From DASVHS01 sp038244815 (GTDB lineage: Bacteria > Acidobacteriota > Thermoanaerobaculia > Gp7-AA8), in assembly GCA_038244815.1 (NCBI GenBank), contig JBBRTB010000010.1, positions 1 to 64,000 of the forward strand: DNA of 64,000 nt, given 5' to 3'. The notes beneath the pieces were generated by a model. That model worked only from the letters and a program-made list of their open reading frames with translations, searched no databases and was not told the origin of the DNA. Of this stretch, positions 38,397 to 47,267 are shown piece by piece; position 1 is the first letter of the stretch, and each line of letters opens with the position of its first letter. The translations under genes and the position numbers were made by a program.

Positions 38397-38531
38397 ATGA
38401 AGCGTACTTTTCAGCCAAACAATCATCGCCGGAAGCGCACTCACGGTTTCCTCGTCCGCATGCGGACGAAGGACGGACAGGCGGTGCTGTCGCGCCGTCG
38501 CCGCAAGGGCCGGAAGCGCCTCGCGGTTTAG
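38397..38531 (+). CDS. rpmH: Ribosomal protein bL34
   Basis: The 44-residue large-subunit protein, almost entirely basic: it starts MKRTFQPNNHRRKRTHGF and continues with VRMRTKDGQAVLSRRRRKGR. Length and sequence fit bL34. It is the first gene of the rightward rpmH-rnpA-yidD-yidC-jag arm that flanks the origin in many bacteria. Confidence 0.97.
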   Translation: MKRTFQPNNHRRKRTHGFLVRMRTKDGQAVLSRRRRKGRKRLAV

Positions 38532-38550
38532 CCGCGCCGTAACGACGCCG

Positions 38551-38937
38551 GTGGACCACCCGCACCCCGGTGCCGAGTCCGAAACGCTTCCCAGGAGCAC
38601 GAGGCTGGCGAAGCGTGGCGAGTTCCTTCACGTGTACGAAACCGGTCGCAAGCTCTTCTCGCGCTACTCCGTTCTCTTCTTCGTTGCCAATGCGCTGACG
38701 CATTCGCGCATCGGCATCACCGCCACCAGAAAGGTCGGCAAGGCGAACGTGCGCAACAAACTGAAGCGCTGGACCCGCGAGGTCTATCGCCGCCAGCGCC
38801 ATCCCCTCGACATCGATGCTCGGGCGCTCGACCTGGTGGTCAACGTGAAGCCCGGTGCCGCCACGGCCACGTTCGCCGAGTACAGTGCCGACCTGCGCCG
38901 TGCCCTCGAGCGCGTCGCCGGGCAGAGCCGGGGATGA
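38551..38937 (+). CDS. rnpA: Ribonuclease P protein component
   Basis: Small basic protein (up to 128 aa) that binds RNase P RNA and the pre-tRNA 5' leader. The RNR-type motif is at NVRNKLKRWTREVYRR, preceded by RIGITATRKVGKA. The start may lie at 38551 (MDHPHPGAESETLPRSTRLAKRGEF) or at an internal codon; the family core begins near LPRSTRLAKRGEF. It follows rpmH by 19 nt. Confidence 0.93.
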   Translation: MDHPHPGAESETLPRSTRLAKRGEFLHVYETGRKLFSRYSVLFFVANALTHSRIGITATRKVGKANVRNKLKRWTREVYRRQRHPLDIDARALDLVVNVKPGAATATFAEYSADLRRALERVAGQSRG

Positions 38938-38938
38938 C

Positions 38939-39148
38939 GTGCGGACGCTGGTTCTGTGGCTGTTGCGCTTCTACAAACGATTCATCTCGCCGATTCTGCC
39001 GCCGATGTGCCGTTTCGAGCCGACCTGCTCGATGTATATGATGCAGGCGATCGAGAAGTACGGTCTTCTGCGCGGCGGCTGGATGGGAGTGCGCCGCCTG
39101 TCGCGTTGCCACGTCTTCAATCCGGGAGGTTGGGACCCGGTTCCCTGA
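38939..39148 (+). CDS. yidD: Membrane protein insertion efficiency factor YidD
   Basis: A 69-aa protein with the YidD signature: LLRFYKRFISPILPP, then CRFEPTCSMYMMQAIEKYG and GGWMGVRRLSRCHVFNPGGWDPVP, with three conserved Cys. It starts at GTG 38939, one base after the rnpA stop; longer upstream frames overlap rnpA entirely. It is thought to assist YidC-dependent insertion at the inner membrane and is always found between rnpA and yidC. Confidence 0.94.
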   Translation: MRTLVLWLLRFYKRFISPILPPMCRFEPTCSMYMMQAIEKYGLLRGGWMGVRRLSRCHVFNPGGWDPVP

Positions 39149-39149
39149 A

Positions 39150-40853
39150 ATGGAAAAACGAATTTTCGTAGCGATTGTGATTTCAGTCGCGTTTCTCTGG
39201 ATCTGGGCCGCACTGGCACCGCGGCTCTTTCCCGAGCTCGCCAAACCAAAACCGACAGCCACGACCACCGCGACAGCGGCCACGACCACAGCAACCGCGA
39301 CCAGCGGAACCCCGGGAAGGTCACCGGACGTTCGATCCGCGCAGGGCAGCCGCGTTGCCGCTTCGAAGCCGGCGGCCGTGCGCGATCAGCCGCGGCCGGC
39401 CGCGGCCGCGACGCCGGTTACGCCGGTCTCCGCGGAGTCGGTGGAGACCACGACGGTCGAGACGCCCGACTTGATCGCCGTCTTCTCCAACCGCGGTGCG
39501 CAACTGATCTCGTACCAGCTCAAGCGGTACAAGCAGCAGGACCTTGGGAGTCTGGATCTGGTCGAGCTGGTGAAGGAGCGCCCGGCGGCGAGCACGAACT
39601 TTCCGTTCGCGGTCGAGGCGCAGAACGGGGAGATCGCCGACCGGCTGAACAATTCGCTCTATGCCGTGAAAGTGGTCAGGGACGGTTCTGCCATTCGTTC
39701 GATCGAGTACCGGTTCGCGGGGGATGGCGTCACCGCCACGAAGACCTTCCGTTTCGATTCTCCGTATCTCTTCGACTTCAACATCGCCGTCACGCCGGCG
39801 ATCCCGTATCGCACCGTCTTCGGCCCCGGTCTGCGCGTACTGGCGCCGGATGAGCGCGACAGCCGGATCGTCATCACCGGAAACGGTGTCGTCCAGCGGG
39901 ACGGCAAGCTCGACGTGCTGCCGCGGGAGAAGGGCGATCGCCTGCGCATCTACAACGCGGTGGACTTCGTCGGTATCGAGGACAACTACTTCCTGTCGGT
40001 CGTCAAACCGAAACACGCGGATGGCTCCGTGATCCGTCGCGTCGACGTTCAGTCCGGGAAGGAAGTGCGCAAGGAGCTTTTCGCCGGTGTGAACGCAGCC
40101 GCGGACGGTGTCGTGAGCGGCAGCGCGTTCTTCGGACCGAAGGAGACGAAGCTTCTCGACCGCTACGGTCTGGCCTCCACGCTGCAGTTCGGAACGTTCG
40201 GCATCATCGCCCGCTTCCTGCTCGACGTCCTGGTCTGGATCAACCAGGCCACGAAGAATTACGGCTGGGCGATCATCGTCCTGACCATCCTCATCAAGGT
40301 CGTTCTCTATCCGCTGCAGCACAAGAGCATCGTTTCCATGAAGAAGATGCAGAAGGTGCAGCCGAAGACGGAAGCCATCAAGAATCGCTACAAGAAGGCC
40401 AAGAGCGATCCTGAACAACGCAACAAGATGAATGCGGAGATGATGAAGCTCTACCAGCAGGAGGGCATCAACCCGATGAGTGGTTGCGTACCCATCCTGC
40501 TGCAGTTGCCCATCCTGTGGGGCTTCTACGGGCTTCTCTACAAGGCCATCGAGCTCCGCGGCGCGCCCTTCATGTGGTGGATCCACGATCTGTCGGCGAA
40601 GGATCCCTACTACGTGACGCCGATTCTCATGACGATCTCCATGTTCGTGCAGACCTGGATCACACCGACCACGGGAGATGCGTCGCAGCGGAAGATGTTC
40701 CTGGTCATGCCGTTGGTTTTCGGATTCATCTTCAAGGACATGCCCAGCGGCCTCGTGCTCTACTGGCTCGTGCAGAACATCTTGACGATCGCGCAGCAGT
40801 GGATCATGAATAGATGGTGGAAAGATCATCCGACGGAGTTGCAGTCGGCGTGA
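39150..40853 (+). CDS. yidC: Membrane protein insertase YidC
   Basis: A 567-aa Gram-negative-type YidC. The N-terminal signal-anchor (IFVAIVISVAFLWIWAALAP) is followed by an Ala/Thr-rich linker, the periplasmic P1 domain (~85-350), and the five-helix insertase core. The core starts near FGIIARFLLDVLVWINQATKNYGWAIIVLTILIK and includes GCVPILLQLPILWGFYGLLYKAIELR, with the hydrophilic-groove Arg upstream. It inserts respiratory-chain and ATP-synthase subunits. Start ATG is 1 nt after the yidD stop. Confidence 0.96.
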   Translation: MEKRIFVAIVISVAFLWIWAALAPRLFPELAKPKPTATTTATAATTTATATSGTPGRSPDVRSAQGSRVAASKPAAVRDQPRPAAAATPVTPVSAESVETTTVETPDLIAVFSNRGAQLISYQLKRYKQQDLGSLDLVELVKERPAASTNFPFAVEAQNGEIADRLNNSLYAVKVVRDGSAIRSIEYRFAGDGVTATKTFRFDSPYLFDFNIAVTPAIPYRTVFGPGLRVLAPDERDSRIVITGNGVVQRDGKLDVLPREKGDRLRIYNAVDFVGIEDNYFLSVVKPKHADGSVIRRVDVQSGKEVRKELFAGVNAAADGVVSGSAFFGPKETKLLDRYGLASTLQFGTFGIIARFLLDVLVWINQATKNYGWAIIVLTILIKVVLYPLQHKSIVSMKKMQKVQPKTEAIKNRYKKAKSDPEQRNKMNAEMMKLYQQEGINPMSGCVPILLQLPILWGFYGLLYKAIELRGAPFMWWIHDLSAKDPYYVTPILMTISMFVQTWITPTTGDASQRKMFLVMPLVFGFIFKDMPSGLVLYWLVQNILTIAQQWIMNRWWKDHPTELQSA

Positions 40854-40864
40854 TGTGAGGCGTC

Positions 40865-41737
40865 ATGGCCCAGCGATTTGAAGGCCGTAACATCGAAGAG
40901 GCATTGACGAGCGCCGCCGAGGCGCTCGGCGTAGAGCGATATCGTTTGCTCTACCACGTGGTGTTGGAGAAGCGCGGATTCCTCGGCGGGATGAAGCGCG
41001 TCGTCGTGGAAGCCGAAGTCAACGACGGAGCTTCCGAGACACCTCCGGCCGCGGCGGTGAGTCAACCGTCCGGTTCTGCTCCGCCCAGGCGGGAGCGAAG
41101 TGGCGGCGGTGGTGGCGACGGCCATACCCGTCGCGACGCCGGTGGCGGTCGCCGCCGTGAGCGCGGCGGGAGGGGCCGGGAGCGCGATGAGCGCCCTCGC
41201 TCGCGTCAGCGTGACGACGAGGAGCCGCAGTTCACGATCGAAGAGGCTCCGCCGCAGGGACCGGAATCAGAAGCGGCGGTCATGGCCCGGGGGTGGTGCG
41301 AAGAGGTGCTCCGGCTCGGCGGCTTCGAGATCGATCTGCGCACCACGGAGAACGACGCGCAGATACACGTCAAGCTCTATGGCGGCGATACGCGGCGCGT
41401 GCTGGAGCGGCACGGGGAGTTGCTGGACGCGTTGCAGGTTCTGGCGAACAAGGCGCTGGTGGGGCGGAAGGTCGAGAAGGAGATCGAGCTCGACTGCGCA
41501 TCGTTCAAAGAACGCCGCCTGGAAGAACTTGGTGAACGGGCACGCGCCACCGCCGAGCGTGTGCGCCGCGACGGCCGTGAGGAGCTGCTGCCGGCGATGA
41601 GTCCCGTGGAGCGGCGCATCGTCCATCTTGCCCTGCAGGACGACGCGCAGGTCACGACCGAGTCCCGCGGGGATGGCTTTTACAAGCGCGTAGCCATCAA
41701 GCTGCGCGCGTCCGAACCATCGCCGTCCGAGCCGTGA
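40865..41737 (+). CDS. jag: RNA-binding protein Jag/KhpB (EloR)
   Basis: A 290-aa protein with three parts: the Jag-N domain (RFEGRNIEEALTSAAEALGV..KRGFLGG), a low-complexity Arg/Gly/Asp-rich linker (~75-125), then KH-II (~140-205) and R3H (~210-285) RNA-binding domains. KH/R3H proteins of this type bind RNA with KhpA and regulate cell elongation in Gram-positives; in Gram-negatives the role is less known. The charged linker is unusually Arg-rich. The mnmE GTG overlaps its stop. Confidence 0.92.
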   Translation: MAQRFEGRNIEEALTSAAEALGVERYRLLYHVVLEKRGFLGGMKRVVVEAEVNDGASETPPAAAVSQPSGSAPPRRERSGGGGGDGHTRRDAGGGRRRERGGRGRERDERPRSRQRDDEEPQFTIEEAPPQGPESEAAVMARGWCEEVLRLGGFEIDLRTTENDAQIHVKLYGGDTRRVLERHGELLDALQVLANKALVGRKVEKEIELDCASFKERRLEELGERARATAERVRRDGREELLPAMSPVERRIVHLALQDDAQVTTESRGDGFYKRVAIKLRASEPSPSEP

Positions 41738-43059
41738 GCGCCGTCGAGACGATCGTGGCGCCGGCAACGCCCCTCGGGCGAAGCGCGCTGGCGATCGTCC
41801 GCATGGACGGGCCTCGAAGCGAAGCCATCCTCAGGACCCTGGCCGGCTCGCTGCCGCAAGAGCGTACTGCCACACATACGTCACTCCATTATAATGGCGC
41901 GGTCGTGGACGACTGTGTGATCGTCCGTTACGCCGGGCCGCGGTCCTTCACCGGCAACGATCTCGTCGAGCTCACATTGCATGGCAATCCACTCATCGTG
42001 CAGCAGGTCATGGCCGCCTGTATCGAGCTGGGAGCGCGCATGGCCGAGCCGGGCGAGTTCACCGAGCGGGCGGTGCTCAACGGGAAGCTCGATCTGGTGC
42101 AGGCCGAGTCGATCGCCGATCTCGTGAACGCTCGCACGACACTGCAGGCGAGACTCTCGCTGCACAACGTCGACGGCCTGCTGAGCAGGACGGCCGCGGA
42201 GATCCGCGATGCCATGTTGCATGTGATCTCGCGACTCGAGGCCGCGCTGGACTTTTCGGAAGAGGGCTACGAGTTCATCACGACCGCCGAGGCGCGCCGG
42301 CTTGTTTCGGGCGCGCTCGACGACCTGGAGTCGATCGCCGCGACGTTCCGCCGCGGCCGTGCCACCCGCGCCGGCATCAGCGCCGTGATTCTCGGTCGTC
42401 CCAATGCCGGCAAGTCGACGCTCCTCAACCGGCTCGTCGGATCCGACCGTGCCATCGTCACTGCCGTTCCCGGAACGACGCGCGACATCGTGCGCGAGAC
42501 CATCGAGATCGGCGGATTGCCGGTGACGCTCGCCGATACCGCCGGCCTGCGCGAGAGCGTCGACGCCGTGGAGAGCATCGGTGTGCATCGGGCACGCGAC
42601 GCCGCGCGCCATGCCGACCTGGTGCTCTATCTCATCGATGGGGCGGCCGGCGCGGACGAGACCGATCGCGCGGAGCTGGCGGCGATGAGAGACCAGTTGG
42701 TGATGGTGGTCTACACGAAGCGCGATCTCGGCGCGCCGCCGCCGGGCGAGATGGCAATCAGCGCCACCACCGGAGAGGGCATGGCCGACCTGCTGCGGCG
42801 GCTTGACCTCGCGGTCCGCGAACAGTTCGCGGCACCGGAGCAATCGCCGACGATCGTGAACGAGAGGCAGCTCGCGGCGGTCAATGAGAGCGCGGTCGCA
42901 CTGCAGCGCGCACTCGACAGCATCAACAGCGGCGCGAACGAAGAGCTCGTCGTCGTCGACCTCCATGCAGCGGCAATGGCGCTGCGCGGTCTGACCGGCG
43001 GCATTTCCCGCGACGACGTCCTCGCCGAGATTTTCTCGAAATTCTGCATCGGAAAGTGA
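41734..43059 (+). CDS. mnmE: tRNA modification GTPase MnmE
   Basis: A 441-aa GTPase acting with MnmG to install cmnm5 or nm5 groups at wobble U34 of tRNAs. The N-terminal folate-binding domain starts IVAPATPLGRSALAIVRMDG. The inserted G domain has GRPNAGKSTLLN and DTAGLRE. The C-terminal FCIGK carries the conserved Cys. The start is GTG 41734, overlapping the jag stop, and the stop overlaps an open frame that leads into mnmG. Confidence 0.95.
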   Translation: MSAVETIVAPATPLGRSALAIVRMDGPRSEAILRTLAGSLPQERTATHTSLHYNGAVVDDCVIVRYAGPRSFTGNDLVELTLHGNPLIVQQVMAACIELGARMAEPGEFTERAVLNGKLDLVQAESIADLVNARTTLQARLSLHNVDGLLSRTAAEIRDAMLHVISRLEAALDFSEEGYEFITTAEARRLVSGALDDLESIAATFRRGRATRAGISAVILGRPNAGKSTLLNRLVGSDRAIVTAVPGTTRDIVRETIEIGGLPVTLADTAGLRESVDAVESIGVHRARDAARHADLVLYLIDGAAGADETDRAELAAMRDQLVMVVYTKRDLGAPPPGEMAISATTGEGMADLLRRLDLAVREQFAAPEQSPTIVNERQLAAVNESAVALQRALDSINSGANEELVVVDLHAAAMALRGLTGGISRDDVLAEIFSKFCIGK

Positions 43060-43120
43060 GCGCGCCAAAGCGCGTCATTCTTCGCACGGGTGTGGCGCAG
43101 AATGGCGAACGGCGGCGTGG

Positions 43121-43136
43121 TGTTCCACGTGAAACG
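43121..43136. promoter_or_regulatory. parS: parS site 1
   Basis: TGTTCCACGTGAAACG matches the ParB-binding consensus TGTTTCACGTGAAACA at 14 of 16 positions. It sits immediately before the mnmG start codon, about 3.3 kb from parB and 5 kb from the origin gap. Confidence 0.85.
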
Positions 43137-45068
43137 ATGCAGGATTCCTTCGATGTGATCGTGATCGGCGGCGGCCATGCCGGTGCGGAAGCGGCGCGCG
43201 TCTGCGCGCGCGGCGGCGCCCGCGTGGCCATGGTCACGATGCTCCGCGAGGCCATCGGCCGCATGTCGTGCAATCCGGCCATCGGCGGACTGGCGAAGGG
43301 AAATCTCGTCAAGGAAATCGATGCGCTCGGCGGCCTGATGGGCGAGGCCACCGATCGGGCCGGCATCCAGTTCAAGGTGCTCAACCGTTCGAAAGGTCCC
43401 GCGGTGCAGGGGCCTCGCGCTCAATGCGACCGCGATCTCTATGCTCAGGCGGTGCAGCGCATCCTCGCCGCTGAGCCGAATCTGACGATCATCGAAGGCG
43501 CCGTCAAATCGGTCGATCGCGCGCAATCCCGTCTGTCCGTGGTTCTCCACGACGGCGGCGAGCTTTCGGCGCGAGCCGTGGTCATCACGACCGGAACGTT
43601 CCTTCGCGCACTCATGCACTCGGGCGAATCGAAGACCGTCGGTGGCCGCTTTGGCGAGCCTTCCGCCGAGTCCCTCTCCGACTCGCTCCGTGCGTTTGGC
43701 CTCCGTCTCGGAAGACTGAAGACCGGCACGCCGCCGCGCGTGGCGAAGGATTCTGTCGACTTCACGCGCCTCGAGGAGGCGCCGGGCGACTCCAACCCCC
43801 GGCCGTTCTCCATCCTCACCGACCGCCTGCCGCTTCCGCAGGTTCTCTGTCATCTGACGTACACCGGCGCCGAAGCCCATGACCTGATTCGCGCAAATCT
43901 CCACCGCGCGCCGATGTACTCCGGTCAGATCAGCGCGACCGGACCTCGCTATTGCCCGTCGATCGAGGACAAAGTCGTCCGCTTCGCCGACAAGGAGCGC
44001 CATCAGATCTTCGTCGAACCGGAAGGTCTCGATCATCCGTGGCTCTACATGAACGGGATCTCGACCTCGCTTCCCCCGGACGTTCAGGACGGCCTGGTGC
44101 ACTCGCTTCGCGGATTCGAGCATGCCTCGATCGCGCGTTACGGCTACGCCGTCGAATACGACTTCGTGAACCCTGAGCAGCTTCGCCCCACGCTGGAGAC
44201 GCGCGAGGTCGAAGGTCTCTTTCTGGCTGGACAGATCAACGGGACGTCCGGCTACGAGGAAGCCGCCGCGCAGGGACTCCTGGCCGGGATCAACGCGCTG
44301 CAGCTCGTTCGCGGTGAGGAGCCCCTCGTCCTGCGCCGGGACGAAGCGTACGCGGGAGTCATGATCGACGACCTCGTAACGCTCGGAACCGAGGAGCCTT
44401 ATCGCATGTTCACGTCACGGGCGGAGCACCGGCTGCTTCTCGGCTGTGACTCCGTCTACGAGCGCCTGACGCCCATCGCCAACCGGCTGCGCATCGTGGA
44501 CGACGAGCGCACCCGACGCGCCGGCGCGCGGGTCGAACGCATGCGTGTCGCCAGCGCGCTGGCGGAACAGACCGTGCTCAACCCGGACCGCGAGACGCAG
44601 TCGTGGTGCAGCATCACGATGCAGACGACGGTCGCGCGTCTCATGCAGCGCGCCGATTTCGACGTCGTGTCGTTTCTTGCCGCGGCGCCGCATCCGGAGC
44701 TTGTATCGGCGTTCCTCGAGCTTGGAGAGCACGAACGTGACGATGTCATCGGCGCTCTTCGCTACTCCGGCTACATCGAGAGACAGCGCAAAGAGGCGGA
44801 AAAGGCGGCCCACGACGAAGAGGTCACGATTCCGGTGCCGATGAGTTTCGCGCTGCCCGGGCTGTCTCGCGAGGTTGTGGAGAAGCTGTCCCGGCTGCGG
44901 CCGCGTTCCCTCGGGCAGGCCAGCCGGATCCCGGGAGTCACGCCGGCGGCGATCTCGCTTCTCCGCATGCACTTGCGTCATTCCCATCAGGCCTCGGGCG
45001 TCAGGCCTCGGGCCTCGGATGAACTCAACACGGGCTCCGAGACCGGAGGCCCGAGGCCCGGGGCCTGA
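43137..45068 (+). CDS. mnmG: tRNA uridine-5-carboxymethylaminomethyl modification enzyme MnmG
   Basis: FAD enzyme partner of MnmE. From ATG 43137 (MQDSFDVIVIGGGHAG) it is 643 aa, and the Rossmann GGGHAGAEAARVCARGGARVAM binds FAD. Family motifs include CNPAIGGLAKGNLVKEIDALGG and GTSGYEEAAAQGL. I reject the longer upstream frame because it runs through parS. The last ~26 codons (after LRMHLRHSH) are translated heptad repeat (GVRPRASDELNTGSETGGPRPGA), so the native C-terminus appears replaced or extended by repeat DNA. The stop lies within the repeat. Confidence 0.95.
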   Translation: MQDSFDVIVIGGGHAGAEAARVCARGGARVAMVTMLREAIGRMSCNPAIGGLAKGNLVKEIDALGGLMGEATDRAGIQFKVLNRSKGPAVQGPRAQCDRDLYAQAVQRILAAEPNLTIIEGAVKSVDRAQSRLSVVLHDGGELSARAVVITTGTFLRALMHSGESKTVGGRFGEPSAESLSDSLRAFGLRLGRLKTGTPPRVAKDSVDFTRLEEAPGDSNPRPFSILTDRLPLPQVLCHLTYTGAEAHDLIRANLHRAPMYSGQISATGPRYCPSIEDKVVRFADKERHQIFVEPEGLDHPWLYMNGISTSLPPDVQDGLVHSLRGFEHASIARYGYAVEYDFVNPEQLRPTLETREVEGLFLAGQINGTSGYEEAAAQGLLAGINALQLVRGEEPLVLRRDEAYAGVMIDDLVTLGTEEPYRMFTSRAEHRLLLGCDSVYERLTPIANRLRIVDDERTRRAGARVERMRVASALAEQTVLNPDRETQSWCSITMQTTVARLMQRADFDVVSFLAAAPHPELVSAFLELGEHERDDVIGALRYSGYIERQRKEAEKAAHDEEVTIPVPMSFALPGLSREVVEKLSRLRPRSLGQASRIPGVTPAAISLLRMHLRHSHQASGVRPRASDELNTGSETGGPRPGA

Positions 45069-45070
45069 GG
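44989..45070 (+). repeat. 7-bp-period repeat (GAGGCCC family) with inverted arms
   Basis: The left arm (44989-45018) is composed of CAGGCCT/CGGGCGT/CAGGCCT/CGGGCCT heptads. The right arm (45045-45070) has GAGGCCC, GAGGCCC, GGGGCCT, GAGG. The arms are inverted relative to each other, giving a stem. The element spans the mnmG stop (45066-45068) and ends at the rsmG start codon. Confidence 0.85.
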
Positions 45071-45634
45071 GTGAGAGATCCGCGGCTGGATCTGTACAAG
45101 AGCCTGCTGCTGGCCTGGAACGAGAAGATCAATCTGATCGGGCCTGAGGCTCGGGCGAACCTGGACCAGCACATCGATGAGGCGCTGGTGGCGGCGCGGC
45201 TGCTGGAACCGAGAGGCGACGTGCTCGATTTCGGCTCTGGCGGCGGATTGCCGGCGATTCCGATGGCGATTGTTGCTCCGGAGGCCCGGTTTCATCTGGT
45301 GGAGGCCGACCAGAAGAAATGGGCGTTTCTCAAGCACGTCGTCCGTGAATGTTCATTGAATGCCACGGTTTACGGTGATAGATTGTCGCGCGCTCTCGAG
45401 CGGTTCCCTCCAGGCGTCCGGTTTTCCCTCGTCGTCTCGCGTGCCGTAGGAAAAGCGGAAGAATGGGTGCCTTCGCTCGCGAGCCATCTCATCGATGGCG
45501 CTCGCATCGCGCTTTTCCAGTCGGTTTCGGAACCACCCGAGATACCGGGATTTGTACCAGACTCAGCCGTTCGGTTGCCCCGCGGCGACTCCAACTGGCT
45601 GGTCACGCTGCTGTTCCACGTGAAACACCTATGA
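45071..45634 (+). CDS. rsmG: 16S rRNA (guanine527-N7)-methyltransferase RsmG
   Basis: SAM-dependent methyltransferase of 187 aa that methylates G527 of 16S rRNA. It starts at GTG 45071 (MRDPRLDLYKSLLLAWNEKINLIG). The SAM site is VLDFGSGGGLPAIPMAI, with HLVEADQKKWAFLKHV following. The final residues LLFHVKHL are encoded by parS site 2. The protein is slightly short at the N-terminus compared with E. coli (207 aa). The parA ATG overlaps the stop (ATGA). Confidence 0.94.
   Translation: MRDPRLDLYKSLLLAWNEKINLIGPEARANLDQHIDEALVAARLLEPRGDVLDFGSGGGLPAIPMAIVAPEARFHLVEADQKKWAFLKHVVRECSLNATVYGDRLSRALERFPPGVRFSLVVSRAVGKAEEWVPSLASHLIDGARIALFQSVSEPPEIPGFVPDSAVRLPRGDSNWLVTLLFHVKHL
45612..45627. promoter_or_regulatory. 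parS: parS site 2
   Basis: TGTTCCACGTGAAACA matches the consensus TGTTTCACGTGAAACA at 15 of 16 positions. It lies in the last codons of rsmG, 3 nt before the parA start. Confidence 0.92.
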
Positions 45635-46404
45635 CTCGAATCGTCTCACTCGCCAATCAGAAAGGCGGCGTCGGCAAGACCACGACGGCGATCAACCTGG
45701 CCGCCTCGCTGGCCGCGTGCGAGCGCAGGATTTTGCTCGTCGATCTCGATCCACAGGCGAACGCCACTTCAGGGGTGGGGCTCTCGAAGAATGATCGCGC
45801 GTCGATGTACCCGGTCCTTGTCGATGGGATGAACATCAGGAGCATCATCCGCGAGACAGAGCTCCCGAACTTCCATGTGGCGCCTTCGTCGGTCGACCTG
45901 GTGGCGGCGGAAGTCGAGTTGAGTGATGCCATCGGGAGGGAGTTTCATCTGCGCCGGGCACTCCAGCCCGTCGCGGGCGACTACGACTACATCCTCATCG
46001 ACTCACCTCCGTCCCTCGGGTTGCTCACCATCAACGGCCTGACGGCCGCTCAGTCCGTGCTCGTCCCGATGCAATGCGAATACTTCGCAATCGAGGGAGC
46101 CGCCCAGCTTCTCAACACGATCGAGCGCGTGCGGGATTTTCTGAATCCCCAGCTCGAGATCGAAGGGATCGCGCTCACCATGTACGACGAGCGCGTGAAC
46201 CTCGCGCGGCAGGTGGCCCAGGAAGTGCGCAGCCACTTCGGCGATAAGGTGTACGCCACCGTGATTCCGCGCAATGTGAGACTCAGCGAGGCACCATCAT
46301 TCGGGAAACCGATTATTCTCTACGACATCCGCTCGCGGGGGAGCGAGGCGTACATCAACCTCGCGAAGGAATTCATCGGGCGGGCGGAGCACATCCCCGT
46401 ATGA
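45631..46404 (+). CDS. parA: Chromosome-partitioning ATPase ParA (Soj)
   Basis: Deviant-Walker ATPase of 257 aa. The signature-lysine motif is KGGVGKTTTAINLAASL at the N-terminus (MTRIVSLANQKGG), Walker B includes YILIDSPPSLGLLTING, and PSFGKPIILYD is near the C-terminus. The start is ATG 45631, overlapping the rsmG stop. A longer upstream frame is antisense-free but non-homologous. ParA forms the DNA-bound gradient that moves ParB-parS. Confidence 0.96.
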   Translation: MTRIVSLANQKGGVGKTTTAINLAASLAACERRILLVDLDPQANATSGVGLSKNDRASMYPVLVDGMNIRSIIRETELPNFHVAPSSVDLVAAEVELSDAIGREFHLRRALQPVAGDYDYILIDSPPSLGLLTINGLTAAQSVLVPMQCEYFAIEGAAQLLNTIERVRDFLNPQLEIEGIALTMYDERVNLARQVAQEVRSHFGDKVYATVIPRNVRLSEAPSFGKPIILYDIRSRGSEAYINLAKEFIGRAEHIPV

Positions 46405-47267
46405 CGACGCAGAAAAAGGTTCTCGGCCGCGGTCTCGGCGCGCTGATCCCGGGCAAACAGATGGACGCCTTGCCTCCATCCGCCGACGGTCTGATCCAGG
46501 TGCCGCTGGACCGCATCGTGCCGAATCCCTATCAACCGCGCAAGACCTTCAACGAGTCGTCGATCGACGAGCTCGCGCGCAGCGTTCGCGAGCACGGCAT
46601 CGTTCAGCCGCTCGTCGTCACGCGTGAGGGGGAGCGCTTCCGGTTGATCGCCGGCGAGCGGCGATACCGCGCCGCGCAGAAAGCCGGGTTGCTCACGGTT
46701 CCTGTCGTCGTCAAGGAGCTGGTGCAGAAGGGCGACGCTCTGCAGATTGCGCTCATCGAAAACATCCAGCGGGAGGACCTCAACCCGATCGAAGCAGCGG
46801 CTGCCTATCATCAGCTCCACCAGGAGTTCGGTCTCACGCAGGAAGAGATCTCGCGCCGCGTCGGCAAGGAGCGGTCGACGGTCGCGAATTTCCTGCGGCT
46901 GCTCAAACTGCCCGAGAGCGTGAAGAAACTGCTGGCCTCGGGCCAGCTCTCGATGGGACATGCGCGGGCGCTGCTGGCGCTGGACTCGGCGAAGAAGCAG
47001 GAGCAACTGGCGGAGCGGGTGGTGAAGCGCGGGTTGAACGTGCGGCAGACGGAGATGATGGCTTCGGAGCGCTCGCCGAAGGGTGCCCAGCAGAAAGAAA
47101 AAGAGAAAGACGTCTTCACGCGCGACGCGGAGGAACGCCTGACAAGAACTTTACGAACCAAAGTGGCGATCGACCGCAAACGGCGTGGCGGCGTGATTCA
47201 CATCCGATTCGCGAGCGAAGAAGACCTCATTCGCATTTATGATGACCTGACCGGGAGACGACGATGA
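46401..47267 (+). CDS. parB: Chromosome-partitioning CTPase ParB (Spo0J)
   Basis: A 288-aa ParB. The N-terminal motif GRGLGALIP, the CTP-binding/hydrolysis motif GERRYRAAQKAG, the NIQREDLNPIEAAAAYHQL segment, and the HTH (EISRRVGKERSTVANFLRLLKLP) that binds parS are all present. The C-terminal dimerisation region follows a Lys/Glu-rich linker. It overlaps parA by 4 nt and the bactofilin gene by 4 nt, so the three are coupled. Confidence 0.96.
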   Translation: MTTQKKVLGRGLGALIPGKQMDALPPSADGLIQVPLDRIVPNPYQPRKTFNESSIDELARSVREHGIVQPLVVTREGERFRLIAGERRYRAAQKAGLLTVPVVVKELVQKGDALQIALIENIQREDLNPIEAAAAYHQLHQEFGLTQEEISRRVGKERSTVANFLRLLKLPESVKKLLASGQLSMGHARALLALDSAKKQEQLAERVVKRGLNVRQTEMMASERSPKGAQQKEKEKDVFTRDAEERLTRTLRTKVAIDRKRRGGVIHIRFASEEDLIRIYDDLTGRRR

